Shown here: piece after piece, positions 53,216 through 61,310 of the stretch
How the letters are laid out: each line of letters begins with the position of its first letter
How positions within the stretch are numbered: the first letter of the stretch is position 1
Source: Lewinellaceae bacterium
GTDB lineage: Bacteria > Bacteroidota > Bacteroidia > Chitinophagales > Saprospiraceae
Length of the DNA: 64,000 bases
NCBI GenBank assembly: GCA_020636435.1
Contig: JACJXX010000002.1
Coordinates: 3,968,001-4,032,000, forward strand
Reading direction: 5' to 3'
Notes under the pieces: generated by a model
Told to the model about the DNA's origin: nothing
The model's database searches: none
What the model saw: only the letters and a program-made list of their open reading frames with translations
Made by a program: the position numbers and the translations under genes

Positions 53216-55282
53216 ATGATAAGATCATTCGCCGTTTGCTTGTCGGCTCTATTGTTATTGTTGGCCGCAGCCTGCCAACCGGCTCCTCCCGAAGCCCAAA
53301 GCCAGGAAGCCCCTCCCGGCCTCGACCTCTCCCTGATGGATACCAGCGCTAACCCTGCCCTGGATTTCTACCGCTTTGCGAACGGCCGCTGGCTGGACCA
53401 GGCGGAGATACCCGCTGACGAAGACAGCTGGGGCGCTTTTGACGAGCTGGGCAAAAAGACCAGCAAAAAGGTGCTCGCTATCCTGGAATCTACCATTGAA
53501 GGAGGCGGTTTCGACCCGAAAACCGACCAGGGGAAGGCTGTCCTGTTTTACCAAACCGCTATGGACACCGCCTATCTGGACGAGTTGGGACTGAAACCGA
53601 TCGAGGCGGAACTTCGGAAAATAGAAGCCATTGCCAGCCTCAAAGAACTCGAAGCTTACCTCATCGAATCGGCTCCCCTGCAGTCCAATGCCTTTTTTTC
53701 CTTCACTGCCCTTCCCAGCCTCAGCAACAGCTCCATCAACGCCGGCTTCTTCAACGAAGGCGCCCTGGGCCTGCCCGGAAAAGAATACTACGTCAAAGAC
53801 GACGAGGAAACCCTGCGCCTCCAGGGGGAATACAAGGCTTTTGTGAGCCGGGTGCTGCAATTGGCAGGCGCCAAAGAGCAAGCTGCCCAACAGGAAGCGG
53901 AAGCTATTTTCAGTTTGGAAAAGCGCCTGGCTGAGGCGCAACTGGACAAAATCCAGAAGCGCAACCCCTTGTTGATGAACAACCCCAGAGCGCGGGCAGA
54001 CATTGCTGCCCTGACTCCTTCTTTTAACTGGAATGCCTACTTCCAGGCCACTGGGCTGGGAACCATCGACACCTTTATCGTCATGCAGCCCGCATACATT
54101 AAATCTCTGGAAGGCGTTCTATCCCAGGAGCCCATGGACAAGCTGAAATCTTATACCAGATGGACCCTGCTCAACAGCGCCCTGCCCTACCTCAGCCGGG
54201 ATTTTGAACAGGCCAACTTCGACTTCTACAAAGGCGTTCTGGGTGGTGTCGAAGAGATGTCGCCACGCTGGGAGCGGGTGCTGAACACCACCAACTTCAG
54301 CATCGGCGAGGCCCTGGGCAAGCTCTACGTCGACGCCTATTTCCCGCCGGAAGCCAAAGCGGTGGCAGAAGAACTGGTGAGCAACCTAAAAGATGCCTAC
54401 GCCGGGCGCATCCGGAAACTGGAATGGATGTCGGACAGCACCAAAACCAAAGCGCTGGAAAAACTGGCCAACCTCCGCGTCAAGATCGGCTACCCGGATG
54501 AGTGGAAGGACTATTCGAAATTAGAGGTGAGCGGCAAAGAAAACGGCGGCTCCTACGCCGGCAACATGATGAACGTCTCCCGCTGGGCCTGGGAACGGAA
54601 AATAAAAAAAGTAGGCCAGCCCGTAGACAAGGGCGAGTGGTTTATGGCCCCGCAGGTGGTCAATGCCTACTACCATCCCCTCTACAATGAGGTCGTCTTC
54701 CCCGCCGCCATCCTCCAGCCGCCCTATTACAACTACCAGGCGGATCCGGCCGTCAACTACGGCGGCATCGGCGCGGTAATCGGCCATGAAATCTCCCATG
54801 GATTCGACGACCAGGGCAGCCGCTACGACGCCAAAGGCAACCTCAAAAACTGGTGGACGGAAGAGGACAGAACCCGCTTCGAAGCCCGCACCCAACGGCT
54901 GGTGGAACAGTTCAACGCCTACGAGCCCCTGCCCGGCCTGTTCGTCAACGGCGAGTTTACCCTCGGCGAGAACATCGGCGACCTGGGCGGCCTCAATGTA
55001 GCCTATGACGGCTTGCAAAAACACCTGAAAGAGCACGGCAACCCGGGCCTGATCGACGGCTTCACCCAGGATCAGCGGTTCTTCCTCAACTGGGCTACCG
55101 CCTGGCGCAGCAAATACCGCGACGAAGCTATGAAAAAACAGGTCAAGACCAACGTCCATGCGCCGGGGCGATACCGGGCGATCGGCCCCATCGTCAATAT
55201 GCCCGCTTTCTACCTGGCCTTCAACATCGGAGAAGACAGCCCGCTGTACCGGCAGGATAGCGTTAGGGTGGTGATCTGGTAA
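53216..55282 (+). CDS. M13 family (neprilysin-type) zinc metallopeptidase, lipoprotein
   Basis: The 688-aa protein starts with MIRSFAVCLS and has a lipobox (LLAAACQ), so it faces the periplasm or outside. It shows PALDFYRFANGRW near the start of the M13 fold, the zinc site IGHEISHGFDDQG (HExxH, about 524-528), the downstream ENIGDLGGLNVAYDG that supplies the third ligand, and the usual C-terminal Trp (RVVIW). It cleaves oligopeptides. The length (~660-690) is typical. Possible regulation is not visible; the ATG at 53216 was chosen for its signal peptide. Confidence 0.95.
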   Translation: MIRSFAVCLSALLLLLAAACQPAPPEAQSQEAPPGLDLSLMDTSANPALDFYRFANGRWLDQAEIPADEDSWGAFDELGKKTSKKVLAILESTIEGGGFDPKTDQGKAVLFYQTAMDTAYLDELGLKPIEAELRKIEAIASLKELEAYLIESAPLQSNAFFSFTALPSLSNSSINAGFFNEGALGLPGKEYYVKDDEETLRLQGEYKAFVSRVLQLAGAKEQAAQQEAEAIFSLEKRLAEAQLDKIQKRNPLLMNNPRARADIAALTPSFNWNAYFQATGLGTIDTFIVMQPAYIKSLEGVLSQEPMDKLKSYTRWTLLNSALPYLSRDFEQANFDFYKGVLGGVEEMSPRWERVLNTTNFSIGEALGKLYVDAYFPPEAKAVAEELVSNLKDAYAGRIRKLEWMSDSTKTKALEKLANLRVKIGYPDEWKDYSKLEVSGKENGGSYAGNMMNVSRWAWERKIKKVGQPVDKGEWFMAPQVVNAYYHPLYNEVVFPAAILQPPYYNYQADPAVNYGGIGAVIGHEISHGFDDQGSRYDAKGNLKNWWTEEDRTRFEARTQRLVEQFNAYEPLPGLFVNGEFTLGENIGDLGGLNVAYDGLQKHLKEHGNPGLIDGFTQDQRFFLNWATAWRSKYRDEAMKKQVKTNVHAPGRYRAIGPIVNMPAFYLAFNIGEDSPLYRQDSVRVVIW

Positions 55283-55307
55283 AGGCGGTATTCTCCGCTA
55301 AAAAAAT

Positions 55308-55315
55308 TATATTTG
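55308..55315 (+). promoter_or_regulatory. -7 box for the EAD11 gene
   Basis: TATATTTG fits TAnnTTTG and lies 28 bases before the ATG at 55343. The -33 site is CGG, so only half the consensus is met. Confidence 0.4.
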
Positions 55316-55342
55316 CCGGGTAACAACTCTAAAGTTTGCACC

Positions 55343-56446
55343 ATGTTGCCCAACAAAAACCAATTTCAGGACTGGATCGTCAAAGGCAGGTTCGACAAAA
55401 TTTTTGATAGCCTCCGCGCGGCGGCCCGGGAAAGAGAAGACAAGCAGCTTTCCGACAGCATCCTGCAGCTCGAAAGCCGGTACAACCAGATGAAAAAGCA
55501 GGAGATGCTGGGCACGGAGTCCGGAAGCACAATAAACATCGAACGCAATAAGATCACCCGGGCACTGCTGGAGATCATTGACGAACTCGGGGAGGAGGGC
55601 GCCAGGCCCAAGTCGCCGCCGGCGCCTACTGCTCCTCCCCCGCCGCCATTCGGTTCGAACAGCTATGTGCCCCTTATCGTCGGCAGCATTTCCTTGTTGC
55701 TCCTGTTGGGCATCATTCTATTCGTGCCCTGCCCGACCAGCCCGCAGTACATCATTTTTAGGATCGTCCTGGCGCTGGGCGCCGCCGGGGTGGCATCGGT
55801 CCTTCCGGGCTTCTTCAAATTCGGCAACACCCTGATCACTGCCGGCGGCGCGCTGGCGGTCTTTGCCCTGGTGTACCTCATCGACCCGGTAAAATCGGTC
55901 GCCACCGACGAATGCGGCAACAACCCTTTTACCCAAACGGTATTTCTGCAAAGCGAAAGCGGAGGAAGCCCCAGGGATATACAGGGCCAACTGGTCCTTT
56001 TCCTGGATAACAACCAGAATGACCGGCCTATTACCGAGCGCGGCGAAGTCGTTTTTAATGGCGTACCCGGGCGTTTCAAGTCTGAGCTCGTTCCCGTTCG
56101 ATTCGAACTGGAAGCCAAAGGATACGTCCTGGCCCGTCCGGATTCCACTTATGTACTGAATGGCGGCACACTGCGCATTCCCGTTCAGCGCGACTCCAGC
56201 CTGGGGCGCCTGCGCGGTTATGTGCTGGACGCCCAAAACCAGGCCCCGCTCGACAGCGCCCGCCTGTCTTCCGACGGCGAAACGTTCTTCACCAACAAGG
56301 ATGGCTTTTTCGACCACCAGATGGCGCGCATTCAGGAAGAATACCCGGTCCGGATTGCCAAAGAAGGGTATGAAACGAGCAACCAGCGTTTCTATCCGGG
56401 CAGTGCGGTGGAGGTGCGGTTGAAGAAGATGGAAGGAGGGAACTGA
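55343..56446 (+). CDS. EAD11 (effector-associated domain) membrane protein with carboxypeptidase-regulatory-like tail
   Basis: The 367-aa protein (MLPNKNQFQDWIVKGRFDK) begins with an EAD11 module (~residues 1-80): FQDWIVKGRFDKIFDSLRAA, LESRYNQMKKQEMLGTES and IERNKITRALLEIIDEL match the 'W-I-x-G-R ... L-x-S-R-Y-N ... I-E-R-N-x-I-x-x-x-L-L' pattern. A Pro-rich linker (PPAPTAPPPPPFG) leads to three hydrophobic helices (~112-134, ~139-160, ~165-186), then an extracytoplasmic beta domain with LRGYVLDAQNQAPLDSARLS, the CarboxypepD_reg-like fold. EADs bring effectors together in bacterial conflict systems; here the EAD would face the cytoplasm. Confidence 0.7.
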   Translation: MLPNKNQFQDWIVKGRFDKIFDSLRAAAREREDKQLSDSILQLESRYNQMKKQEMLGTESGSTINIERNKITRALLEIIDELGEEGARPKSPPAPTAPPPPPFGSNSYVPLIVGSISLLLLLGIILFVPCPTSPQYIIFRIVLALGAAGVASVLPGFFKFGNTLITAGGALAVFALVYLIDPVKSVATDECGNNPFTQTVFLQSESGGSPRDIQGQLVLFLDNNQNDRPITERGEVVFNGVPGRFKSELVPVRFELEAKGYVLARPDSTYVLNGGTLRIPVQRDSSLGRLRGYVLDAQNQAPLDSARLSSDGETFFTNKDGFFDHQMARIQEEYPVRIAKEGYETSNQRFYPGSAVEVRLKKMEGGN

Positions 56447-56456
56447 AAGGGGGTAG

Positions 56457-56544
56457 TGTACGATGTACGGCCAAGTTGGGAACCAAGTGGTGGACGGGCG
56501 GAATGCAGGCTTGCCATGTACGATGTACGGGCAATTTGGGGACC
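56457..56544. repeat. Two 28-bp direct repeats, period 60
   Basis: TGTACGATGTACGG-CAA-TTGGG-ACC at 56457-56484 and again at 56517-56544 with three mismatches. It lies between the EAD11 gene and the 128-aa gene. Confidence 0.8.
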
Positions 56545-56644
56545 GGACGGTGTACGGGCGCTACAAGAACCGAATGGTGGATGATAAACGATTGGAAAAC
56601 TGCATGGCCATCTTTATGATCCGAAAAAGTATTCAAATCAAGTT

Positions 56645-57031
56645 ATGGAAAAGCTGTTGAAAGATATCCTGGACGAGTTGATAAAACTGAATGCCCAGGT
56701 AGCGGTCGGAAAGCCCATTACCTCTGCATCATCATCGCCAACTCTTGCCCCCGAACAACTGGCCGGCCAGTGGAAACACCCCGATTGGTCCGTCTTTTTC
56801 GACGGCTTTCACTTCCTGGAAGTGCGCTGGCCAAACGGCGGGCAGGCCTGCGGCGCCTGGTTCATCGATGGGGGGAGCGTGATCCTCTCCTATGTTTACA
56901 AAGGAGAGGCTCGGCGGAACACTTTTATCATCGAAGTGCTGGAATCCGGTGAAGAAAGGTTGAAAATACGGGACATCAGCAATAATAAGGTGGAGGTGCT
57001 GGAGCGGGTGAAGGATGGGGAGTGGGGGTGA
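56645..57031 (+). CDS. Small soluble protein next to the EAD11 gene, function unknown
   Basis: A 128-aa protein: an N-terminal amphipathic helix (EKLLKDILDELIKLNAQV), a Ser/Thr-rich linker, and a beta-rich part (GQWKHPDWSVFFDGFHFLEV, VILSYVYKGEARRNTFIIEV) that could be a lipocalin- or fibronectin-like fold. No motif decides its role. It has the same orientation as the EAD11 gene, 198 bases downstream, and may be co-transcribed. Confidence 0.6.
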   Translation: MEKLLKDILDELIKLNAQVAVGKPITSASSSPTLAPEQLAGQWKHPDWSVFFDGFHFLEVRWPNGGQACGAWFIDGGSVILSYVYKGEARRNTFIIEVLESGEERLKIRDISNNKVEVLERVKDGEWG

Positions 57032-57071
57032 ACAGAGGGATGGCTACCTTGCTTTATTGTTAAATTGTTGA

Positions 57072-57278
57072 CCTGGCGCCAATGGGACAAGACAAAGACA
57101 GAGCGTAGCTGCTGATGGAATAAATTGGCGCCCGAGGTGCGTTGTCGGACTCCGATTTTCTATCGGGGCCGGACTTAAGTCTAGTAGGCTTATAAAATAA
57201 CTCTGACGCCAATGGAAAATTGGCGCCCGAGGTGACGTTGTCGGGCTCCGATTTTCTACCGGGGCCGGACTTAAGCCT
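57072..57278. repeat. Tandem structured repeat, two copies
   Basis: A 60-61 bp block (aattggcgcccgagg ... cgattttct ... cggggccggacttaag) occurs at 57123-57182 and 57218-57278. Each copy is preceded by CTG-CGCCAATG that can pair with the ATTGGCGCC start. Inner CCGAT-TTTCT-ATCGG (or ACCGG) forms a stem with compensating wobble between copies. No protein-coding sign. Confidence 0.75.
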
Positions 57279-57320
57279 CGGTTTATACTCAAATTAATTG
57301 TGTCCGAATACTTATTTCCA

Positions 57321-58364
57321 ATGATCAGCCCTTATATTGACGATATACTGGCTACGCCCATCCTGCTTCCGCCTGCCCCCTTTCAGGGCAGCAGCCGGGA
57401 GGGTCGGCCCATTTCAGCCTTCCAATTCGGCGGCGGGCCGTTCGGGATCAGCCTCATCGCCGGATGCCATGCCGATGAGCCGGCGGGGCCGCGTTTGCTG
57501 CGCCACCTGGTGTCTTTCCTCTGCCAACTGGACAAAAGCCATCCATTGTTGAAAGGCTTCAACTGGTGGATCGTGCCCCACGCCAATCCGGATGGGGAAG
57601 CAGCCAACCGGCGGTGGCACAACGAAACGGATGCCTGTTACAGCCTGCCCCGCTACCTCCAACACGCCGTCCGGGAGTTGCCCGGCGACGATATGGAGTA
57701 CGGTTTCCCTATTGAAGGGCAGGCCAATCCGCTGCGCCCGGAAAATGCCTTCATTTATGATCTATGGAAAAAGGCCGGGCAGCCCTTCCGCCTCCACGCC
57801 TCCCTGCACAGCATGGCCTTTTCTTTCGGCCCCTGGTTCCTGATCGACCCGGATTGGGCGGAACGTTCCGATATCATTCAGGAGCAGTGCAAGAACAAGG
57901 CTCGCGAACTGGGTTATTCCCTCAACGACATCGACCGCAGCGGCGAAAAAGGCTTTCACCGCATCAGCGAGGGCTTCTGCACCCGCCCCAACTCACAAGC
58001 CATGCAAGCCTTCTTTCTGGAACGGAACGACCCCAAAACGGCGGGGCTCTTCCATCCCAGTTCCATGGAAAGCATCCGCAGCCTGCACAGCGGCTGCCTG
58101 ACGCTGGTTTCGGAAATGCCTTTTTCCCTCATCCCCAACGAATCCCGAAGCATGGATTGGCCCAACCCGGACTATGAGAAATGGCAGCGGCTGATGGGCG
58201 GGTGGAAAATGGAATTGCTCTCTGGCAAAAAAAGGGAGGAAGAGGTGTTGCAGGAGGCCAACCACCTGGGCCTGCGCCCCATGCCGGTGGCCGATCAGAT
58301 GCGGTTGCAATGGGAATTGGTAAAGTCGGGAGTGCGGCAGGTGGGAGCAAACCAAAGAATGTAG
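57321..58364 (+). CDS. M14-type zinc carboxypeptidase family protein
   Basis: With the ATG at 57321 (a GTG at 57300 is possible) the product is ~347 aa. GCHADEPAGPRLL carries the HxxE zinc pair, and LHASLHSM the later His. WWIVPHANPDGEAANRRWHN contains the Asn-Pro-Asp-Gly often seen in M14 metallopeptidases. A catalytic Glu in the C-terminal half is likely SEMPFSLI. It would trim peptides or deacylate amino-acid conjugates. Location: no signal peptide, so cytoplasmic. It is convergent with the T9SS gene. Confidence 0.85.
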   Translation: MISPYIDDILATPILLPPAPFQGSSREGRPISAFQFGGGPFGISLIAGCHADEPAGPRLLRHLVSFLCQLDKSHPLLKGFNWWIVPHANPDGEAANRRWHNETDACYSLPRYLQHAVRELPGDDMEYGFPIEGQANPLRPENAFIYDLWKKAGQPFRLHASLHSMAFSFGPWFLIDPDWAERSDIIQEQCKNKARELGYSLNDIDRSGEKGFHRISEGFCTRPNSQAMQAFFLERNDPKTAGLFHPSSMESIRSLHSGCLTLVSEMPFSLIPNESRSMDWPNPDYEKWQRLMGGWKMELLSGKKREEEVLQEANHLGLRPMPVADQMRLQWELVKSGVRQVGANQRM

Positions 58365-58398
58365 AATCGCAGAACGTTACAATAAGAAACTTTACAAC

Positions 58399-60555
58399 TC
58401 ACCTCAGCTTCAGCACCCGCTCGCTGCTTACCCAATGCCCCTGTTGCAGTTGCAGGCAGTATACGCCGGGAGCAAGCTGCTCCACCGGCAAATGCCATAG
58501 GTTGGCGCCGTGTTCCGCCGGTTTTTCCCAATGGGCCATGACCCTGCCGTCCAGGTTATACAAGTGCAGGGAAGCGGCGCCCGGAACATTAGCCTGATAA
58601 AAAACAACCAGAGATTGACCCGTTATCGGGTTGCCAACCGCAAGCCGATCCTTTCCGGAGCCATCAAACCGGACAAAAACAATCCCCTCATAGGTTGTCG
58701 CGCCATCGAAATCGGTTTGGGAAAGCCGGTAGTAGTTGCTGCCGGCAAACGGCGCCTTGTCGAGGTAATGGTAGTGCTGTTCAACTGCAGCATTACCCGC
58801 GCCGGAGATTTTGGCGATTGGCTCGAAGGCTCTTCCGTCATGGGATCGTTCCAGGGTAAAGAAATCGTTGTTCGCTTCGGTGGCGGTGCGCCAGTTCAGG
58901 GCTACGGCATTGCCCTGAGGGCGGCCTTCGAAAGCCAGGAGTTCAATGGGTAGCGGGCCGGCAACAGCCGTCATGGGAAAAGGATTGTTGGCCAGGCAGG
59001 GCGGAGTGGCCGTACCCTCTGACATCAGGTAGTCGCCCCCATTCGTATCGGAGGAGGAAAGGGTGCGCAAGTCTTCGCCGTTGAACAGTACGTAGTGCAT
59101 TACCTCGGTATTGGTCCCGTCGATGACATGGCCGAGCCCGTGGGCGTGGCCCAGCTCGTGCAAGGCCACGCTTTCGAAGTCGTACTCATTTATTGTGGTT
59201 GCATCTCCATCAAAATTCCAGTTGAGGCCAGTTTCCGAAAATAGGTCGGCATTGCTTTTAAACTGCATGTCGATGTCCTCAATATACCAGCGGGTATCTT
59301 CCTGGTCGCAAGTTACATCTATCCCTAACCCGGCTATGCGCAGAGTCGTTGCCCCTAAGGTGCCGCTCGGCAAGTTGTCAAAAGAAACCACTTGAATGCC
59401 ATCATCCGCGATATCAGTAGCTGCGCCCGAATTGTCCCGGTCGAAATTTACGCCGGTGGCAACACGCCAGTTGTTCAGCGCCCTTTCGAAGGCTGCCACT
59501 GCGTCGGCATGGCCGGCAAAATCATCCATCGTATTGGGCACATCGTTGTTGTACAGGTAGGTGTAGCCGCCACTGCCGTTGATATCGGCCAATTTGGGGA
59601 GAACGCGCGTCACCTCCGCAAAATTCAGGTCGCTGGTATTAATAGGAATTACCGCATATTCGACCGTTATGGGGGTAGAGCCAACATCCATCCCTCCGCT
59701 GTTCTGTACCAAAACGATGCCCGTCCCCGCCTGGTCGGGAATCTTCACCCGGATCAGGCCGTCAGCCCAGCTGACCCGGTCGGAAGGCACCGTCGAGGCT
59801 ATCAATGTAGCGCCGCCGTCGTCGGCATTGGAGAAAAACACGACACCGGGCATGGTGCCAAAGCCCGATCCGTTGATAATCAGTTCGTTATTAACCAACG
59901 TCGTTCCAGCAATAAAGCCGGAGGCAGGAGTGGAAAGAGTGCCATCCGTTATGCTTGTAATTGGCAAAGGGCCCCGTTCTTGTACAACCTGTGTATTGCG
60001 GCGGAAAACCTCCCCCTCCGGTGTCCTTGCCTTTGTCCCCAGTTGCTTTTCTATTTTTCGAAAAAGTTCCGGTTCGGTGAAGTAGGCCTGGCTGCCGATG
60101 TCGTAGTACCCGCCGCCCTGCCGTTTGAGCAGCCCCTGGACGCCGGCGTGCGGCCGGCATTGCCTGAGAGTAGGCCGCAGCGTCCGGTAGTCTTTAAAGT
60201 CTAAATAAGCATTATCCCCGTTTAAAAACACCACATACTCGTGTTGCGAATCTACATGGACTTGGGGAAAAGTAATTTGCATTTTCTGCCCAATCCTGCC
60301 TCCTTCGGCAATGACGGCCACCTGCAGGGCCTCCCCTTCTCCTTTGAGGCAGGCGATGACGTCTAATACATATAAGGTATACATATTCTTTTTGCCTTCC
60401 CCCCAGTAAGAGAACTGGTGGTTCAACCGGGCCAGGACGATCTGCTCTGAATGGCCGGCCCTTTGCTCTAGGGGGATGGGCGTGATCGTGGCATGCAGCA
60501 AAGGAAAATGGAATAGCAACAACAAACTGGCAAGTACAAAGTAACTACGGTTCAT
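58399..60555 (-). CDS. Secreted matrixin-like metalloprotease with type IX sorting domain
   Basis: The 718-aa protein (ATG 60553-60555, MNRSYFVLASLLLLFHF) has a signal peptide, an N-terminal region of unknown fold, an IPT/TIG-like beta domain (near GSGFGTMPGVVFFSNADDG), and a zinc peptidase domain with HELGHAHGLGH (about 466-476), the extended HExxHxxGxxH of matrixins. The C-terminus (LAPGVYCLQLQQGHW, ending SSERVLKLR) is a type-A T9SS sorting domain that leads to secretion and attachment. Substrate unknown. Confidence 0.9.
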   Translation of the reverse strand: MNRSYFVLASLLLLFHFPLLHATITPIPLEQRAGHSEQIVLARLNHQFSYWGEGKKNMYTLYVLDVIACLKGEGEALQVAVIAEGGRIGQKMQITFPQVHVDSQHEYVVFLNGDNAYLDFKDYRTLRPTLRQCRPHAGVQGLLKRQGGGYYDIGSQAYFTEPELFRKIEKQLGTKARTPEGEVFRRNTQVVQERGPLPITSITDGTLSTPASGFIAGTTLVNNELIINGSGFGTMPGVVFFSNADDGGATLIASTVPSDRVSWADGLIRVKIPDQAGTGIVLVQNSGGMDVGSTPITVEYAVIPINTSDLNFAEVTRVLPKLADINGSGGYTYLYNNDVPNTMDDFAGHADAVAAFERALNNWRVATGVNFDRDNSGAATDIADDGIQVVSFDNLPSGTLGATTLRIAGLGIDVTCDQEDTRWYIEDIDMQFKSNADLFSETGLNWNFDGDATTINEYDFESVALHELGHAHGLGHVIDGTNTEVMHYVLFNGEDLRTLSSSDTNGGDYLMSEGTATPPCLANNPFPMTAVAGPLPIELLAFEGRPQGNAVALNWRTATEANNDFFTLERSHDGRAFEPIAKISGAGNAAVEQHYHYLDKAPFAGSNYYRLSQTDFDGATTYEGIVFVRFDGSGKDRLAVGNPITGQSLVVFYQANVPGAASLHLYNLDGRVMAHWEKPAEHGANLWHLPVEQLAPGVYCLQLQQGHWVSSERVLKLR

Positions 60556-60702
60556 GTAGCCTTTTTTTAGGGAGATTAGCAAATAGCTTTCATGGAAAAT
60601 ACCCCATGAAGAGACATAACCGCTTTTGTGCTTTTGGTTCAGGTGGGAAGGGCAAGCCGCTCCTCGTTTGTTTATTAAAGTTAACGATTTAAGCGGTAAT
60701 TA

Positions 60703-61233
60703 TCAATTTTCAATTCGAGGATTTTCCTGCATCCCGAGCTTTCTCGCCATTTGCCACCCCACTCCTATTTGCCACAATCCGGCAATAACCCCCGCTTTGA
60801 GCCCTATGGTAAAGGTATCTTTGGGCAACCCTCTCACCGCAATCATGAACAGTACGCCCAGTACAGCCGCCCCTACCCCCGTTATTGCGATCGGCCATAA
60901 ACGCGGCCAACTGAGATCCAGAAACCGCCGCCCCAGCCAACAGGTCAGCCACGCGCCCAGCCCGCCGGAAATGGGCGCCAGGACAAAAAAGAGCAGATTG
61001 TAAGAAACGCTGAACAACACCAGCCAAACCGCCAGGGCCAGCCCGGCGAATTGAAGTTGGGCATCCCAGCTCACCCGGGGCCGCAAGCTAAGCAGCAGGG
61101 CAGCAATAAAATACAAGCCTACCGGAATGGCTAATTGAAGGTCCAGGCTATGCTCCGGTTTTTGGTATAAGGTTAGAACAGAGAGGATGGCGGAAAGGAT
61201 GAAGAGAAAGGTAACTCGAGCCGCGTTCATCAT
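60703..61233 (-). CDS. Small polytopic membrane protein, function unknown
   Basis: The 176-aa protein shows about five hydrophobic helices (FLFILSAILSVLTLYQ, LQLAIPVGLYFIAALLLSL, FAGLALAVWLVLFSVSYNLL, APISGGLGAWLTCWL, PIAITGVGAAVLGVLFMIAV). Two ATG codons occur at the start; either is possible. I do not recognise a family. It lies between the secreted protease and priA in the same orientation. Confidence 0.65.
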   Translation of the reverse strand: MMNAARVTFLFILSAILSVLTLYQKPEHSLDLQLAIPVGLYFIAALLLSLRPRVSWDAQLQFAGLALAVWLVLFSVSYNLLFFVLAPISGGLGAWLTCWLGRRFLDLSWPRLWPIAITGVGAAVLGVLFMIAVRGLPKDTFTIGLKAGVIAGLWQIGVGWQMARKLGMQENPRIEN

Positions 61234-61310
61234 TTAAAAATGGATTATTGCTTTTTAAGTAAGTTTACATTTTGCGGTTTTGCGGTTTCGCGGTTTTGCG
61301 GTATTGCGGT

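Noticed and set aside
57044..57292. 82-codon minus-strand frame with LSPAP-ENRSPTT repeated
   Set aside because: It comes from the tandem structured repeat and has no conserved start or context.
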